Notes under the pieces: generated by a model
The model's database searches: none
What the model was told of the DNA's origin: nothing
The model's input: only the letters and a program-made list of their open reading frames with translations
Position numbers and translations under genes: made by a program
NCBI RefSeq assembly: GCF_016786355.1
Contig: NZ_JADWYX010000044.1
Span: 1-64,000 of the forward strand
Length of the DNA: 64,000 nucleotides
Reading direction: 5' to 3'
Origin: Frankia sp. AgB1.9
Lineage (GTDB): Bacteria > Actinomycetota > Actinomycetes > Frankiales > Frankiaceae
Shown: piece by piece, positions 8,667 through 17,306 of the stretch
Layout of the letters: each line of letters opens with the position of its first letter
How positions within the stretch are numbered: position 1 is the stretch's first letter

Positions 8667-8702
8667 GGGGAGGGCCCCGCCTGCGTCGGCGGGGTCCTCC
8701 CC
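8667..8702 (+). terminator. hairpin between precursor and LanB genes (attenuator/partial terminator)
   Basis: A 15-bp stem (8667-8681 with 8688-8702; arms GGGGAGGGCCCCGCC and GGCGGGGTCCTCCCC, one G-U pair) closes a 6-base loop and is followed by a short pyrimidine run. It sits 16 bases after the precursor stop and 32 before the lanB start. A stem there usually stabilises the precursor transcript and lowers expression of the modification enzymes relative to substrate. There is no long U-tract, so partial termination or mRNA protection is more likely than full termination. Confidence 0.8.
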
Positions 8703-8734
8703 TCCTTCCGCCACCCCGGAACGGGGAACGAGAG

Positions 8735-11479
8735 ATGTTCCAAGCGGCGGACGCGGCGTTGATCAGAGCCGCGTCCTATCCCCAAGATCTGACGTTGCCC
8801 GCGTGGCCCGACCTGACCACCGACCAGCCCGACGCGTGGATGGTCTGGCTGCGCCAGGTATGGGCGCTGCCGGAGTTCGCTGCCACCGTCGGCCTGGCCG
8901 CGCCGGATCTGACCGCCCAGCTCACCCGCATGTTGGCCAGCGAGCCCATGGAAACCCGCCGCCTACGGCGTGTAGTCGAGACGACGGTCCGCTATCTGCT
9001 GCGGTGGACGTCCCGCGCGACGCCCTTCGGCAGGTTCGCCGGCGTCGCTCCCGTCGAGTTCGGCCCGCACGCGGCGGTGCGCTGGGGGCAGCAGCATCAA
9101 GAGGTAGCCCGCCTTGATGACCGCCTTGTTGCCGAGTACACGGCCGCAGCCGAGCGGGATCTGGCAACGCTGCGTGAGGTCACGGTCGTGACGAATTCTC
9201 TTGGCTATCGCCGTGGCGGGGCGTGGGTGCTGCCCTGCTCCCGTTCCGGAGTCGACCGGGTCTGGGATGTCGAGATCGACCTGACCGGCCCGGTGCGCCT
9301 GACGATCGAGACGGCCAGCACCCCGATCGAATTCCGGAAGCTGGCCGCGACGGTGGCCGCCGAGCTGGGCAGCGAGCCGGCGGCTGAGGGTCTGCTGGCC
9401 GCACTGATCCATGCAGGGGTTCTCTTATCCGAGATCCGTCCGCCGATGACCGTGACCGAGCCGGCAACGCACCTGGGCCGCCGCATAGCTCTGCCCGACC
9501 CGGCGGGCAGGATCGCGGTTGATCTGCGCGTCGACTGCTCGGTGACGCTACCTCCCGCCGTGATCCGGGCGACACAGGACGCCGCTGACGCGCTCGTCGC
9601 CGTCGCGCCGCACCTGCCAGGCTGGTTCGCCTACCACCGGGCGTTCCTCGAACGATGGGGTCCCGGTGCGGCAGTGCCCCTGCGCGAGGTTCTGCGCGAC
9701 CTCGGATTCCCCGCCAGCTACCGAGGCTCGCCCCACCGCGACCAGGCCCTGTTCACCGCTCGCGACAGCATCCTGACGACCCTCGCCCAGCAGTCCGCGC
9801 TGGACGGAGGTACCGAAGTCGCCTTCGATGACGGCCTGATCGCAGCGCTGCACGGCGACGACGACCGACCGCCGATCCCGCACACCGAACTGCGGTTCAC
9901 CCTCGCCGCCGCGACACCAGACGACCTCGACCGAGGCGCGTTCACGCTAACCGTGATGGGCGGCTCGCGGCACGCCGGAGTCGCGGCCGGCCGCTTTCTG
10001 CGCCTGCTCACCCCCGCCGAACTGGAAACATTCCGCAGCGTCTACACGAGCCTGCCGACCGCCATACCCGGCGCGGAGACCGTGCAGCTTTCCGGCCCCC
10101 CGCTGAACACCCGGCTTGCCACGCTCGCTCGAACACCCGAGCTTCTGCCGCTGCTGCCGGTCGGCGATTTCCACCCCGACCCGCGCTGGACGCTCGCGGA
10201 CTTGGCGGTCGCCGGCGACGGCCAGCGGCTGTGGCTGGTCTCGCTCGCCACCGGCAGGCCGGTCGAGCCCCTGCTTCTCAACAGCGTGCGCCTGGCGACC
10301 CTCCAGCAGCCCCTCATCCGGTTTCTCACCGAGATCTGGACGGCCTGGACGGCGCCTTGCGCCCGGTTCGACTGGGGACGCGCCCACCGTCTGCCATTCC
10401 TGCCACGACTCCGCCGAGGCCGCGCCATCCTGCACCCAGCCCGCTGGACCATCCCCGCCACCGCATTACCTGCCCGCACCGCGCCTTGGCCGCAGTGGCA
10501 TGCCGCCTGGCAGCGACACCGCGAACGTCACCGGCTGCCACGCCATGTACTCGTCGGCCAGGACGACATCCAGCTGCACCTCGACCTCGACGAGACCACC
10601 CACCTCGCGCTCCTGCGCAGCCACCTCGACCGGCACCCGCGCACGGCCCTCACCGAGGCCCCCGGACCGGCCGGCTGGATCGACGGCAGACCCGCCGAAC
10701 TTCTCCTCACCCTCGCCCAGGCCTCACCGGCGCATCGCCCGACCCGCCGGCAGGCCCGTCCCGTCAGCACCCTCACCCACCAGCCCGGCCGGTCGCAGTG
10801 GCTAGACGCCCGCCTGCGCGGACACTGTGATCACATCGTCGCTCGCCTGGCCGCATTCGCCGATCCTCTTGCCTCGGCCTGGTGGTTCCTGCGCTACCCG
10901 CACCCCGAACCCCAGGTGCGGCTGCGCATCCCACTGCGCGACCCTGCCCAGTTCGCCGCTGCCGCCCACGACCTCGCCGGATGGGCGCAGGAGCTGCGCG
11001 ACGACGGGCTGCTGATCGACTACACGCTGGCGACCTACCGTCCTGAGACCCGCTGGGGACACGGGTCGACCCTCGCCGCGGCCGAGACCGTGTTCGCCGC
11101 CGACTCCCACGCCGCCTGCCGGCGGCTGTCCGGTGACCGGCAGGCCTCCACCGCCGCCGGAATGATCACCATCGTGCGTGGGTTTACCGGCGGCCCGGAC
11201 TGGCTCATCGACCGCGTGCCCCACGGCGGCGGCTCCCACCTGGACCCCTCCCAGCTCACCTGCGCCCGCCTGCCCATAGAAGACGAGAACCTGGCGACGG
11301 CGTTGACCACCTACCGCACCCTGGCGGACCGGGACGGCCTGGAGGCCGACCAGCTGCTCGCCGACCTGCTACACCTGCACCACGCGCGCATGATCGGCGT
11401 CGACATGGCCTCCGAACGGCACTGCCTGCGCCTGGCCCGCGCCGTCGTGCACGCCGACCTCGCCCGGCGAGCCTCATGA
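8735..11479 (+). CDS. lantibiotic dehydratase (LanB, full length)
   Basis: This 914-residue protein has both LanB parts. The N-terminal glutamylation domain includes the typical RYLLRWTSRATPFGRFAGVA motif near residue 90. The C-terminal thiopeptide-type elimination domain starts around residue 670 (RARPVSTLTHQPG in the linker, then WWFLRYPHPEPQVRLRI). LanB enzymes use glutamyl-tRNA to glutamylate Ser/Thr of the precursor and then eliminate glutamate to give dehydroamino acids. Here the substrate is presumably the 47-residue FxLD peptide encoded just upstream. An ATG at 8735 follows a GGGGAACGAGAG-like ribosome site, and the 3' end overlaps lanC by 4 bases (ATGA). A second free-standing elimination-type protein is encoded at 12564, so two candidates for the elimination step exist. 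Confidence 0.9.
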   Translation: MFQAADAALIRAASYPQDLTLPAWPDLTTDQPDAWMVWLRQVWALPEFAATVGLAAPDLTAQLTRMLASEPMETRRLRRVVETTVRYLLRWTSRATPFGRFAGVAPVEFGPHAAVRWGQQHQEVARLDDRLVAEYTAAAERDLATLREVTVVTNSLGYRRGGAWVLPCSRSGVDRVWDVEIDLTGPVRLTIETASTPIEFRKLAATVAAELGSEPAAEGLLAALIHAGVLLSEIRPPMTVTEPATHLGRRIALPDPAGRIAVDLRVDCSVTLPPAVIRATQDAADALVAVAPHLPGWFAYHRAFLERWGPGAAVPLREVLRDLGFPASYRGSPHRDQALFTARDSILTTLAQQSALDGGTEVAFDDGLIAALHGDDDRPPIPHTELRFTLAAATPDDLDRGAFTLTVMGGSRHAGVAAGRFLRLLTPAELETFRSVYTSLPTAIPGAETVQLSGPPLNTRLATLARTPELLPLLPVGDFHPDPRWTLADLAVAGDGQRLWLVSLATGRPVEPLLLNSVRLATLQQPLIRFLTEIWTAWTAPCARFDWGRAHRLPFLPRLRRGRAILHPARWTIPATALPARTAPWPQWHAAWQRHRERHRLPRHVLVGQDDIQLHLDLDETTHLALLRSHLDRHPRTALTEAPGPAGWIDGRPAELLLTLAQASPAHRPTRRQARPVSTLTHQPGRSQWLDARLRGHCDHIVARLAAFADPLASAWWFLRYPHPEPQVRLRIPLRDPAQFAAAAHDLAGWAQELRDDGLLIDYTLATYRPETRWGHGSTLAAAETVFAADSHAACRRLSGDRQASTAAGMITIVRGFTGGPDWLIDRVPHGGGSHLDPSQLTCARLPIEDENLATALTTYRTLADRDGLEADQLLADLLHLHHARMIGVDMASERHCLRLARAVVHADLARRAS

Positions 11480-12549
11480 CGGCAGGACAGTCACTCGCCG
11501 AGGGAGCGGCCGGCATCGCCCTGCTCCACCTGGAAACCGGCAACTGGACAGCGGCCCAGACAGAGCTTCGCCACGCCGTCGCCGGCGGCGTCAGCGTCGC
11601 CGAGAACGCCAGCCTGTACTACGGCACGCCCGCCCTCGCGTACGTCCTCGCCACCGCCGACCGCCCAGGACTCGCCCGCGCACGAGCAACCGCCGCCATG
11701 GGAACCGCGACGGTGACCCGTCAACGCCTCGACGCGGCCCACCGTCGCATCGATCGACGCGAACGACCTCGCTATGCCGAATTCGACCTCATCCGCGGCC
11801 TGACCGGCCTCGGCGTCGCCGCACGCCGCATCGGTGATCTCGACCTGCTCCGCGACGTGCTGACCTACCTGGTGCGCCTGACCGACTCGACCGACGGCCT
11901 CCCCGGCTGGTGGTGCCCCCACGGCCCCAACCGCAACGAAGCCGGCCCGCCCGGGGGCCACAGCAACCATGGGATCGCACACGGCATCACCGGCCCCGCC
12001 GCGCTCCTGGCCCTCACGCTGATCGACGGCGTGACCGTCGACGGCCACCCGGAAGCGATCACCCGCATCTGCCAATGGCTCGACACCTGGGAGCGCCACA
12101 CTGCCGGAGGTTCATGGTGGCCGGAGTTCGTCACCCTCGATGACCTCGCCCGCGGCGAACCACGCCAACCCGGCCCCCTGCGACCGTCGTGGTGCTACGG
12201 CACCCCCGGCATCGCCCGCGCCCAACAACTCGCCGCCCGCGCCCTCGGCGACACCACCCGCCAACGCAACGCCGAAACCGCCTTCGCCGCCTGCATCACC
12301 GACCCCGAACAGCTCGACCGCCTCACCGACCGCGGCCTATGCCACGGAACCGGCGGCTTACTCGCCGTCGCGCAGCGGATCGCCGCCGACGCGCTGATCC
12401 CTATTTCGATCGGACCGCTGACACACCTGCACCAGCAGACCAAGACCACAGCCGACGAGTCCGCAGGTCTCCTCGACGGCTCGGCCGGAGCCGACCTGGC
12501 CACCGCCGGGACCACGACCTCCTGGGACGCCTGCCTCCTGCTCTGCTAA
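11476..12549 (+). CDS. lanthionine synthetase C-family cyclase (LanC)
   Basis: The 357-residue product begins MTAGQSLAEGAAGIALLHLE, the first of the GxxG-type helical-barrel repeats of LanC proteins. Motifs in order: NHGIAHGITGPAALL (active-site His region, around 156-170), WCYGTPGIARA (zinc Cys near 240) and LCHGTGGLLAVAQ (zinc Cys-His near 288-289). All three zinc ligands are present, so the cyclase should be active. It would add Cys30 and Cys40 thiols of the precursor to dehydroamino acids to form the rings. Its start overlaps the lanB stop by 4 bases, indicating coupled translation, and the thiopeptide-type gene follows 14 bases after its stop. Confidence 0.9.
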   Translation: MTAGQSLAEGAAGIALLHLETGNWTAAQTELRHAVAGGVSVAENASLYYGTPALAYVLATADRPGLARARATAAMGTATVTRQRLDAAHRRIDRRERPRYAEFDLIRGLTGLGVAARRIGDLDLLRDVLTYLVRLTDSTDGLPGWWCPHGPNRNEAGPPGGHSNHGIAHGITGPAALLALTLIDGVTVDGHPEAITRICQWLDTWERHTAGGSWWPEFVTLDDLARGEPRQPGPLRPSWCYGTPGIARAQQLAARALGDTTRQRNAETAFAACITDPEQLDRLTDRGLCHGTGGLLAVAQRIAADALIPISIGPLTHLHQQTKTTADESAGLLDGSAGADLATAGTTTSWDACLLLC

Positions 12550-12563
12550 CCGAGAGGGCCGCC

Positions 12564-13340
12564 ATGGACGAGTCCGGTTGGCAGCAGGTGAACATCACCT
12601 ATCCCGGCGCCGACCCCGAGCAACGGGAACGCCACGCCGTCGGCCATCTGGCACATGTGCTGCCCGCCGCCGAGGTCGACGGCCTCATCACCGCCTGGTT
12701 CTTCATCCGTAAAGGCCCCTGGCGCGTCCGCTACCTCCTCGCGCAGGACACGGCCGGCTACAGCCAGCCGGACCCCGACCCGATCCGCGCCCGGCTGATC
12801 GACGGCGTCCGCTGGACCGATGACATCTACGAACCCGAAGTCCACGCCTTCGGCGGCCCCGCCAGCATGAACACCGCGCACAAGCTGTTCCACCGCGACA
12901 GTCACCACCTGCTCACCTACCTTCACCACAGTCCGGCCGACCGCCGGGAACACTCACTGGTGCTGTGCACCGCGCTCATGCGGGCCGCCGGCCTGGACCT
13001 CAACGAGCAAGGCGACGTCTGGGCGCGCATCGCCGAGCAACGCGCTCCCCTAGCTGGCCCGCCACCCGACCCAGGGGTCTGGACAGCCTTCACCAGCGAC
13101 ATCCGCGGCCTTCTACTCGGTGACCCCCGAGCAGACGTCATCGGGAGCCACTGGCTCACCGCGTTCGAGGAAACCGGCCGAGCGCTCCGGACTCTGCGAG
13201 AACGTGGCGACCTCACCCGTGGCATACGCGCGATCATCGCGCTACACGTGATCTTTCACTGGAATCGACTCGGGATCGCAGCGGTCTCACAGGCCACGCT
13301 CGCGCAGGCAGCGATGGAAGCCGCCTTCGGCAATGCGTGA
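12564..13340 (+). CDS. thiopeptide-type bacteriocin biosynthesis protein (stand-alone elimination-domain homologue)
   Basis: This 258-residue protein belongs to the family related to the C-terminal domain of LanB enzymes: WQQVNITYPGADPEQRERHA at the start, the WFFIRKGPWRVRYLL strand and the WTDDIYEPEVHAFGG segment. The ATG at 12564 follows GAGAGGG. In split LanB systems such a protein performs glutamate elimination or acts as a structural partner; here the LanB already carries its own C-terminal domain, so the exact job is open (second elimination enzyme, peptide-binding helper, or a pyridine-synthase-like activity). It is the last convincing gene of the operon. No dedicated protease or ABC exporter is present in the window. 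Confidence 0.85.
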   Translation: MDESGWQQVNITYPGADPEQRERHAVGHLAHVLPAAEVDGLITAWFFIRKGPWRVRYLLAQDTAGYSQPDPDPIRARLIDGVRWTDDIYEPEVHAFGGPASMNTAHKLFHRDSHHLLTYLHHSPADRREHSLVLCTALMRAAGLDLNEQGDVWARIAEQRAPLAGPPPDPGVWTAFTSDIRGLLLGDPRADVIGSHWLTAFEETGRALRTLRERGDLTRGIRAIIALHVIFHWNRLGIAAVSQATLAQAAMEAAFGNA

Positions 13341-13486
13341 CCTGCTGGAACGGGCGGTCCGACCGGCAGGCCTGGCGTACAAAGACCCGCCGTGCGGCGC
13401 GCCTTTCGGGCAGCGGCCAGGATCGCCATCGCCGCAGCCGTGGCGATCTGGCTGTCGCCAGCTCGGATGATCTACACGGGAGTGAC

Positions 13487-13660
13487 ATGGACGCGGGCGG
13501 GCGTTGCAGTCCGGACTGCAACATCGCCGTGGACGAGACCAGGCAGGCCAACGCCTACCTGACCACGGCCTAGCCAGACGGTGCGGATCTCACCAACGCC
13601 AGATCGAGCGACGCGAACCTCACTGGCACCCGCTTGAGCCACACAACATCACCCGCGTGA
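13487..13660 (+). pseudogene. degenerate pentapeptide-repeat remnant
   Basis: From the ATG at 13487 (MDAGGRCSPDCNIAVDE) the frame meets a TAG at 13571-13573. It then continues in the same frame as GADLTNARSSDANLTGTRLS, which has the A(D/N)LxxA spacing of pentapeptide-repeat proteins, and stops at 13660. The upstream frame at about 13386-13470 encodes a hydrophobic stretch (ARIAIAAAVAIWLS) in a different phase, as expected for a frameshifted membrane-anchored repeat protein. The 28-residue ORF before the TAG has two cysteines and lies right after a RiPP operon, so a second small peptide cannot be excluded, but it lacks the FxLD leader motif. Confidence 0.4.
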
Positions 13661-13689
13661 TTGGGCCTTCGCGGGCGGGGCAGCTTCGG

Positions 13690-13899
13690 TCAGCTCCTGG
13701 TGAGGCGATCGTCGAGCAGCTTCACAATCTCGGCCAGGCGCGCCGCGATCGTCTCCAGCGCCTCTACCTTGCGTTCCTGCAAAGTCTTCGGCAGGGGTAC
13801 CGGTTCCGCCGAGGGCTCGAAGGGATCAGACACACTGTCGGCGTCTTCCACATCCGCGTCACTGGCGTAAAAAGCTTCTCCATCGGACGCATTGGCCAT
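13690..13899 (-). CDS. small acidic hypothetical protein
   Basis: This 69-residue ORF has a good ribosome site (GAGAGGATGAGCC before ATG at 13899). The N-terminal half is very acidic (ASDGEAFYASDADVEDADSV). The C-terminal half predicts a charged helix (LQERKVEALETIAARLAEIV) that could form a coiled coil. No family recognised. It is isolated on the minus strand between the lanthipeptide operon and the mobile-element genes; downstream is only the decayed pentapeptide remnant. Confidence 0.5.
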   Translation of the reverse strand: MANASDGEAFYASDADVEDADSVSDPFEPSAEPVPLPKTLQERKVEALETIAARLAEIVKLLDDRLTRS

Positions 13900-14240
13900 G
13901 GCTCATCCTCTCGCGCCTCCTGAGCGTCCGGCTGGTTCTTTGCGAATCCCGGTCCACGACCGCGCCGGCGCGCCGGCCCGTGACGCCTGCATCCGGGCCC
14001 GCCGTAGGTACGAATCGGCGGGGCCCACTGCACGAGGGTGTCGACGGTGGCCTGAGCGATGCGGTCGCGGGTGCGATGGTGGCGCGGCGCGGCGCGGCAC
14101 CGGCGGATCGGAACTCGGCCTATGTCACTGCCGTGAGGGCCTGCGCGAGGCCATCCGCGGTGAGGCGTTATTCGAGGTGGCCTTCGTGAGGTCGTGCGCG
14201 GTGGCCTCGGCGAGGCCACCGGCTCTGACCGTGTCGTGCC
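13900..14240. other. gene-free region ahead of the element regulator
   Basis: I find no supported gene here. The segment is a likely divergent promoter region between the small acidic ORF and the sigma/HTH-like gene. Its last third contains the GAGG repeat array described separately. Confidence 0.6.
14133..14215 (+). repeat. array of degenerate GNGAGG direct repeats upstream of the HTH regulator
   Basis: GTGAGG or GCGAGG cores begin at 14133, 14145, 14160, 14172 (TCGAGG), 14186 and 14210, with a weaker unit near 14198. Spacing is 12 to 15 bases, and each core is usually followed by NC or GCC. The array ends 25 bases before the start of the gene at 14241. Regular spacing near one and a quarter helical turns suggests iterons or an operator array. 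A related cluster lies at 32.87-32.98 kb. Confidence 0.5.
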
Positions 14241-15113
14241 ATGGATGCACACAGCGGGCCGGTCGCCGGCCTCGAGACTTTCGTGCCGCGCGCCCCGGCG
14301 GTACGGAACTGGCAGGACGAATGGAAGCGGTGGGCGGCCGGCCCTGAGGCCGCGGCTGGTCTGGCCCGTTGGTCGACGGACCCGGTCCTTGGCCCGCACA
14401 CGTCCTCAGTCGGGGCGCTGCTCGCCGCGTCCGGGCGGGACCTGAATGTCCCGGCCGGCGACGCGGACGCGGTGTTGGCCGAGCTGGTATCCCGAGCCCG
14501 GTCCGGTGATTTCGCGGCCGGCCGGGTGGCGCTTGAGCGGCTGGTGCCGGCGTTGACGACGCAGGCGTGGCGGCGTTGCCGGCGCGGCGGGTCGGCGTTC
14601 GGGGACGTGTTCGCGGAGCTGGTCGGTGCGGCGTGGATCGTGATCCGTTGCTATTCCGTCAAGCGCCGCCCGGCGAAGGTCGCCGTGAACCTGGTCTACG
14701 ACACGGTCGGGCTGGTGTTCGGCTACGTGCCCGTCGTCGAGCGACGCACCGTCCTCGCCGGCCTGACACCGCATACCGCCAGCGCGGAAACCGGCGATAG
14801 AGAGCGCACGGCCGGGGGTGGGCTTACCGAGCTGGCTGCCGACCGGGCGTCAGCCACCGGGACTCCGCTGCCCAGCGGCGTCGACCTGACGGGCCCGAGT
14901 CCGTTGGCTGAGTTGTTCGCCGTGCTGCTCGACGGCCGAGCGGCCGGAGTTCCAGCGGAGCGGCTGCGGGTGCTCGCGGAGCTCGGTGTCATCGGGCTGT
15001 CCCAGCGGGAGGCGGCCGCGAAGGCTGGGGTGTCCGAGCGCGCGGTGCGGGCGCGCCGCGACGCGGCCGTCGGGGCGCTGCGTGCCGCGCTGCTGCCGGC
15101 GGCGGTGGCGTGA
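14241..15113 (+). CDS. HTH DNA-binding / sigma-factor-like regulator of the element
   Basis: The 290-residue product has a central basic/helical region (VPALTTQAWRRCRRGGSAFG, FAELVGAAWIVIRCYS) that resembles region 2 of sigma-70-like proteins. A C-terminal helix-turn-helix (ELGVIGLSQREAAAKAGVSE, RAVRARRDAAVGAL) resembles region 4. It is longer than ECF sigma factors and lacks a clear match, so sigma-like regulator is the safest call. Its TGA is followed at once by the ATG of the coupling ATPase, so they form one operon with the unknown genes downstream. The repeat array just upstream is a candidate binding site for its own product. Confidence 0.7.
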   Translation: MDAHSGPVAGLETFVPRAPAVRNWQDEWKRWAAGPEAAAGLARWSTDPVLGPHTSSVGALLAASGRDLNVPAGDADAVLAELVSRARSGDFAAGRVALERLVPALTTQAWRRCRRGGSAFGDVFAELVGAAWIVIRCYSVKRRPAKVAVNLVYDTVGLVFGYVPVVERRTVLAGLTPHTASAETGDRERTAGGGLTELAADRASATGTPLPSGVDLTGPSPLAELFAVLLDGRAAGVPAERLRVLAELGVIGLSQREAAAKAGVSERAVRARRDAAVGALRAALLPAAVA

Positions 15114-17306
15114 ATGGCCGGCTCGTCGCAGCCCGGGGTTTCCCTGTCGGCCGAGTCGCTCGTGCTGGCCGGGGCGGTGGCTGTCGGGGCGTCCGCGGTC
15201 GCGGTGTGGATAGGTGCGCAGGTAGCGGCGCTGCTGTTCGGCGGCCACTGCCTTCTTCCCGTCGGTCTGCATGACGCGGGACTGGCGTTGCCCGGACTCG
15301 TGGCGCACCCGTCGCGTCCGCGGGAGGCCTGGCCGTCGGCGGTGGCAGCGCGACTGCCGGGCCCGGTGGGTTACTGGGTGGCGACGGTGCCGCCGCTCGG
15401 GGTGGCGGTGGCTGCGGTCGCGGTGCTGCTGGCGGTCGCGAACCGCCGTGTCGGGGTGGCCCGGCGTCGGCGGATGGGACTGAACCCGGAGGCCCGGTTC
15501 GCCCGCCTGATGGATCTGGCGCCGCTGCTGGTCGCGGGCCCGACGCCCGGACGGCTGATTCTCGGCAGGACCCGCGCGGCCGGTCGGCACCGGCTGGTGG
15601 CCACCGAGGACGCATCTCGGCCCCTTGATGCGGCTGTACCGAGGCCACTGCGCCGGGCGGCACGCCGGCGGCGATCGGACCGGGGCGCGGTGCTGGCGCT
15701 GGGCCCGACCCGCTGCGGGAAGACGGCTGCACTCGCGGTCCCGGCAATCTTGGAATGGGCCGGGCCGCTGATCGCCGTGTCGGTGAAGACCGATCTGCTG
15801 GGCGCGACCGAGACGCGCCGGCGGGCTGTCGGCGAGGTGCGGGTGTTCGACCCCGCGGGCGCTACAGGCCGGAACTCCGCTGGTTGGTCGCCGCTGACGA
15901 TGTCGGGCCGGCTGGCAGGTGCCCGTAGGGCGGCGCGTTCGGTCGCGGCCTCGACCGACTGGAACGCCAGCGGCTCGGGCGATATGTCGTTCTGGGCGTC
16001 GGCAGGTGAAGACCTGGTCAGCCTGCTGTTCTGGCTGGCCGCGCAGTCGGGCCTGGGCATGGACAGCGTCGTCACCTGGATCACCACCCAGGACAAGGAC
16101 ACGGTCCTGTCGCTGGCCCGCGCCTACGCCCACCATCTCGACCCGGCAGTCGCGGCCGATGGCGGGCAGGTCCACGACGCGCTGCAGGCCGTCTGGCGTT
16201 CCGACGCCCGCCAGTTGACGTCCCTGTATTTGGTCGCCCGTCAGATGATCCGGCCCTGGCAGGAGCCGACTGTCCAGCGCAGCGCTGTCACCAATCGGGC
16301 CGCGCCGGTCGACCTCGACTGGCTGCTCGGCACCACGTCGACGGTCCCTGGTCCGCTGGTCGTCACGGCTGGCGGCCGCGCCGACCGGCATGGCGCAGCG
16401 CCCATCGGCGCGCTTCCGCCGGCGGGCTTGTGGGACGGCGGAGCAGATTTCGGCGAACCCGAGCCGAAATGGGGCAGCGAGGGCCGCGAGGCACTCGTGA
16501 CGGCCGCTCCGGTTCCGGCACGGGCGAACAGCCTCTATCTCTGCGCGGATCTTGATGACGCCGAGCGGCTCGCGCCGGTACTCGGTGGGCTCGTCGATGA
16601 GCTGCTGCGCGACGTCTACGCCCGCGTCGGGCGGACCGGGAAGCCGCTGGACCCGCCGTTGCTTCTCGTGATCGACGAGGCGGGGAACTGGCCGATGCGG
16701 TCCCTGCCATCGCGGATCTCGACGTGCGCCGGGATGGGCGTCGTCCTGCTGCTGCTCTACCAGTCGAAAGCGCAGATCGACGCGGCCTATGGGCCGAAGG
16801 CCGACATCGTCGTGTCGAACGCGCCAACGAAGGTGTTCTTCTCCGGTCTCTCCGACCGGTCGTCCCTGGACTACGCGGGCTCTCTGCTCGGTCAGGAGCA
16901 CGTCGCGGCGCGCAGCGTCTCCGCCGACACCAGCCCGGCGGGTGGCCGCTCGGGCGTGTCGGACGCGCCGACCCGTCTGGAGCTGCTCCCGACCGCGTTG
17001 CTGCGCCAGATCCCACCGGGTGAGGCGCTGCTGATCCACCGCACGCTGCCACCGGTTCACCTGCGCGGCCGGTACTGGTTCCGCGACCCTCACCTTCGGC
17101 GCCTCGCCACCGGCTCCACGGCGAACGTCGGCCTCGACGCCAACGAGCGCGCACACCGGTGTCGCGACCTGTCGGCGTGGCTCCTCGCACGTGTTCGCCG
17201 CGTCCGTGGCGGCGCGTCTGCGCCGCGCGAGGCGGAGCCCGCCGCCGGCCGGTCGGCCGAACGACCGGCTCGTCGAGGCCGTCGAAGCGCCGGAGATCCG
17301 CGGTGA
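15114..17306 (+). CDS. type IV secretion coupling ATPase (TraG/VirD4-like)
   Basis: This 730-residue protein has two N-terminal membrane segments (about residues 12-40 and 88-110). Walker A is LGPTRCGKTAALAVPAI near residue 200, and Walker B is LLLVIDEAGNWPM near 516. The nucleotide-binding domain includes the VSVKTDLLGAT segment after the P-loop and a VVLLLLYQSKAQIDAAYG sensor-like segment, typical of VirD4/TraG proteins that pump DNA into a type IV channel at the inner membrane. It starts on the base after the upstream stop and overlaps the next gene by GTGA. No VirB4, relaxase or channel genes are seen nearby, so it may serve a mobilisable element or an unrecognised transfer apparatus. Confidence 0.85.
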   Translation: MAGSSQPGVSLSAESLVLAGAVAVGASAVAVWIGAQVAALLFGGHCLLPVGLHDAGLALPGLVAHPSRPREAWPSAVAARLPGPVGYWVATVPPLGVAVAAVAVLLAVANRRVGVARRRRMGLNPEARFARLMDLAPLLVAGPTPGRLILGRTRAAGRHRLVATEDASRPLDAAVPRPLRRAARRRRSDRGAVLALGPTRCGKTAALAVPAILEWAGPLIAVSVKTDLLGATETRRRAVGEVRVFDPAGATGRNSAGWSPLTMSGRLAGARRAARSVAASTDWNASGSGDMSFWASAGEDLVSLLFWLAAQSGLGMDSVVTWITTQDKDTVLSLARAYAHHLDPAVAADGGQVHDALQAVWRSDARQLTSLYLVARQMIRPWQEPTVQRSAVTNRAAPVDLDWLLGTTSTVPGPLVVTAGGRADRHGAAPIGALPPAGLWDGGADFGEPEPKWGSEGREALVTAAPVPARANSLYLCADLDDAERLAPVLGGLVDELLRDVYARVGRTGKPLDPPLLLVIDEAGNWPMRSLPSRISTCAGMGVVLLLLYQSKAQIDAAYGPKADIVVSNAPTKVFFSGLSDRSSLDYAGSLLGQEHVAARSVSADTSPAGGRSGVSDAPTRLELLPTALLRQIPPGEALLIHRTLPPVHLRGRYWFRDPHLRRLATGSTANVGLDANERAHRCRDLSAWLLARVRRVRGGASAPREAEPAAGRSAERPARRGRRSAGDPR

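Noticed and set aside
13487..13573. 28-residue, two-cysteine peptide after the lanthipeptide operon as a second precursor
   Set aside because: No FxLD-type leader motif, and the same frame continues past the stop as pentapeptide repeats, which favours a decayed gene.
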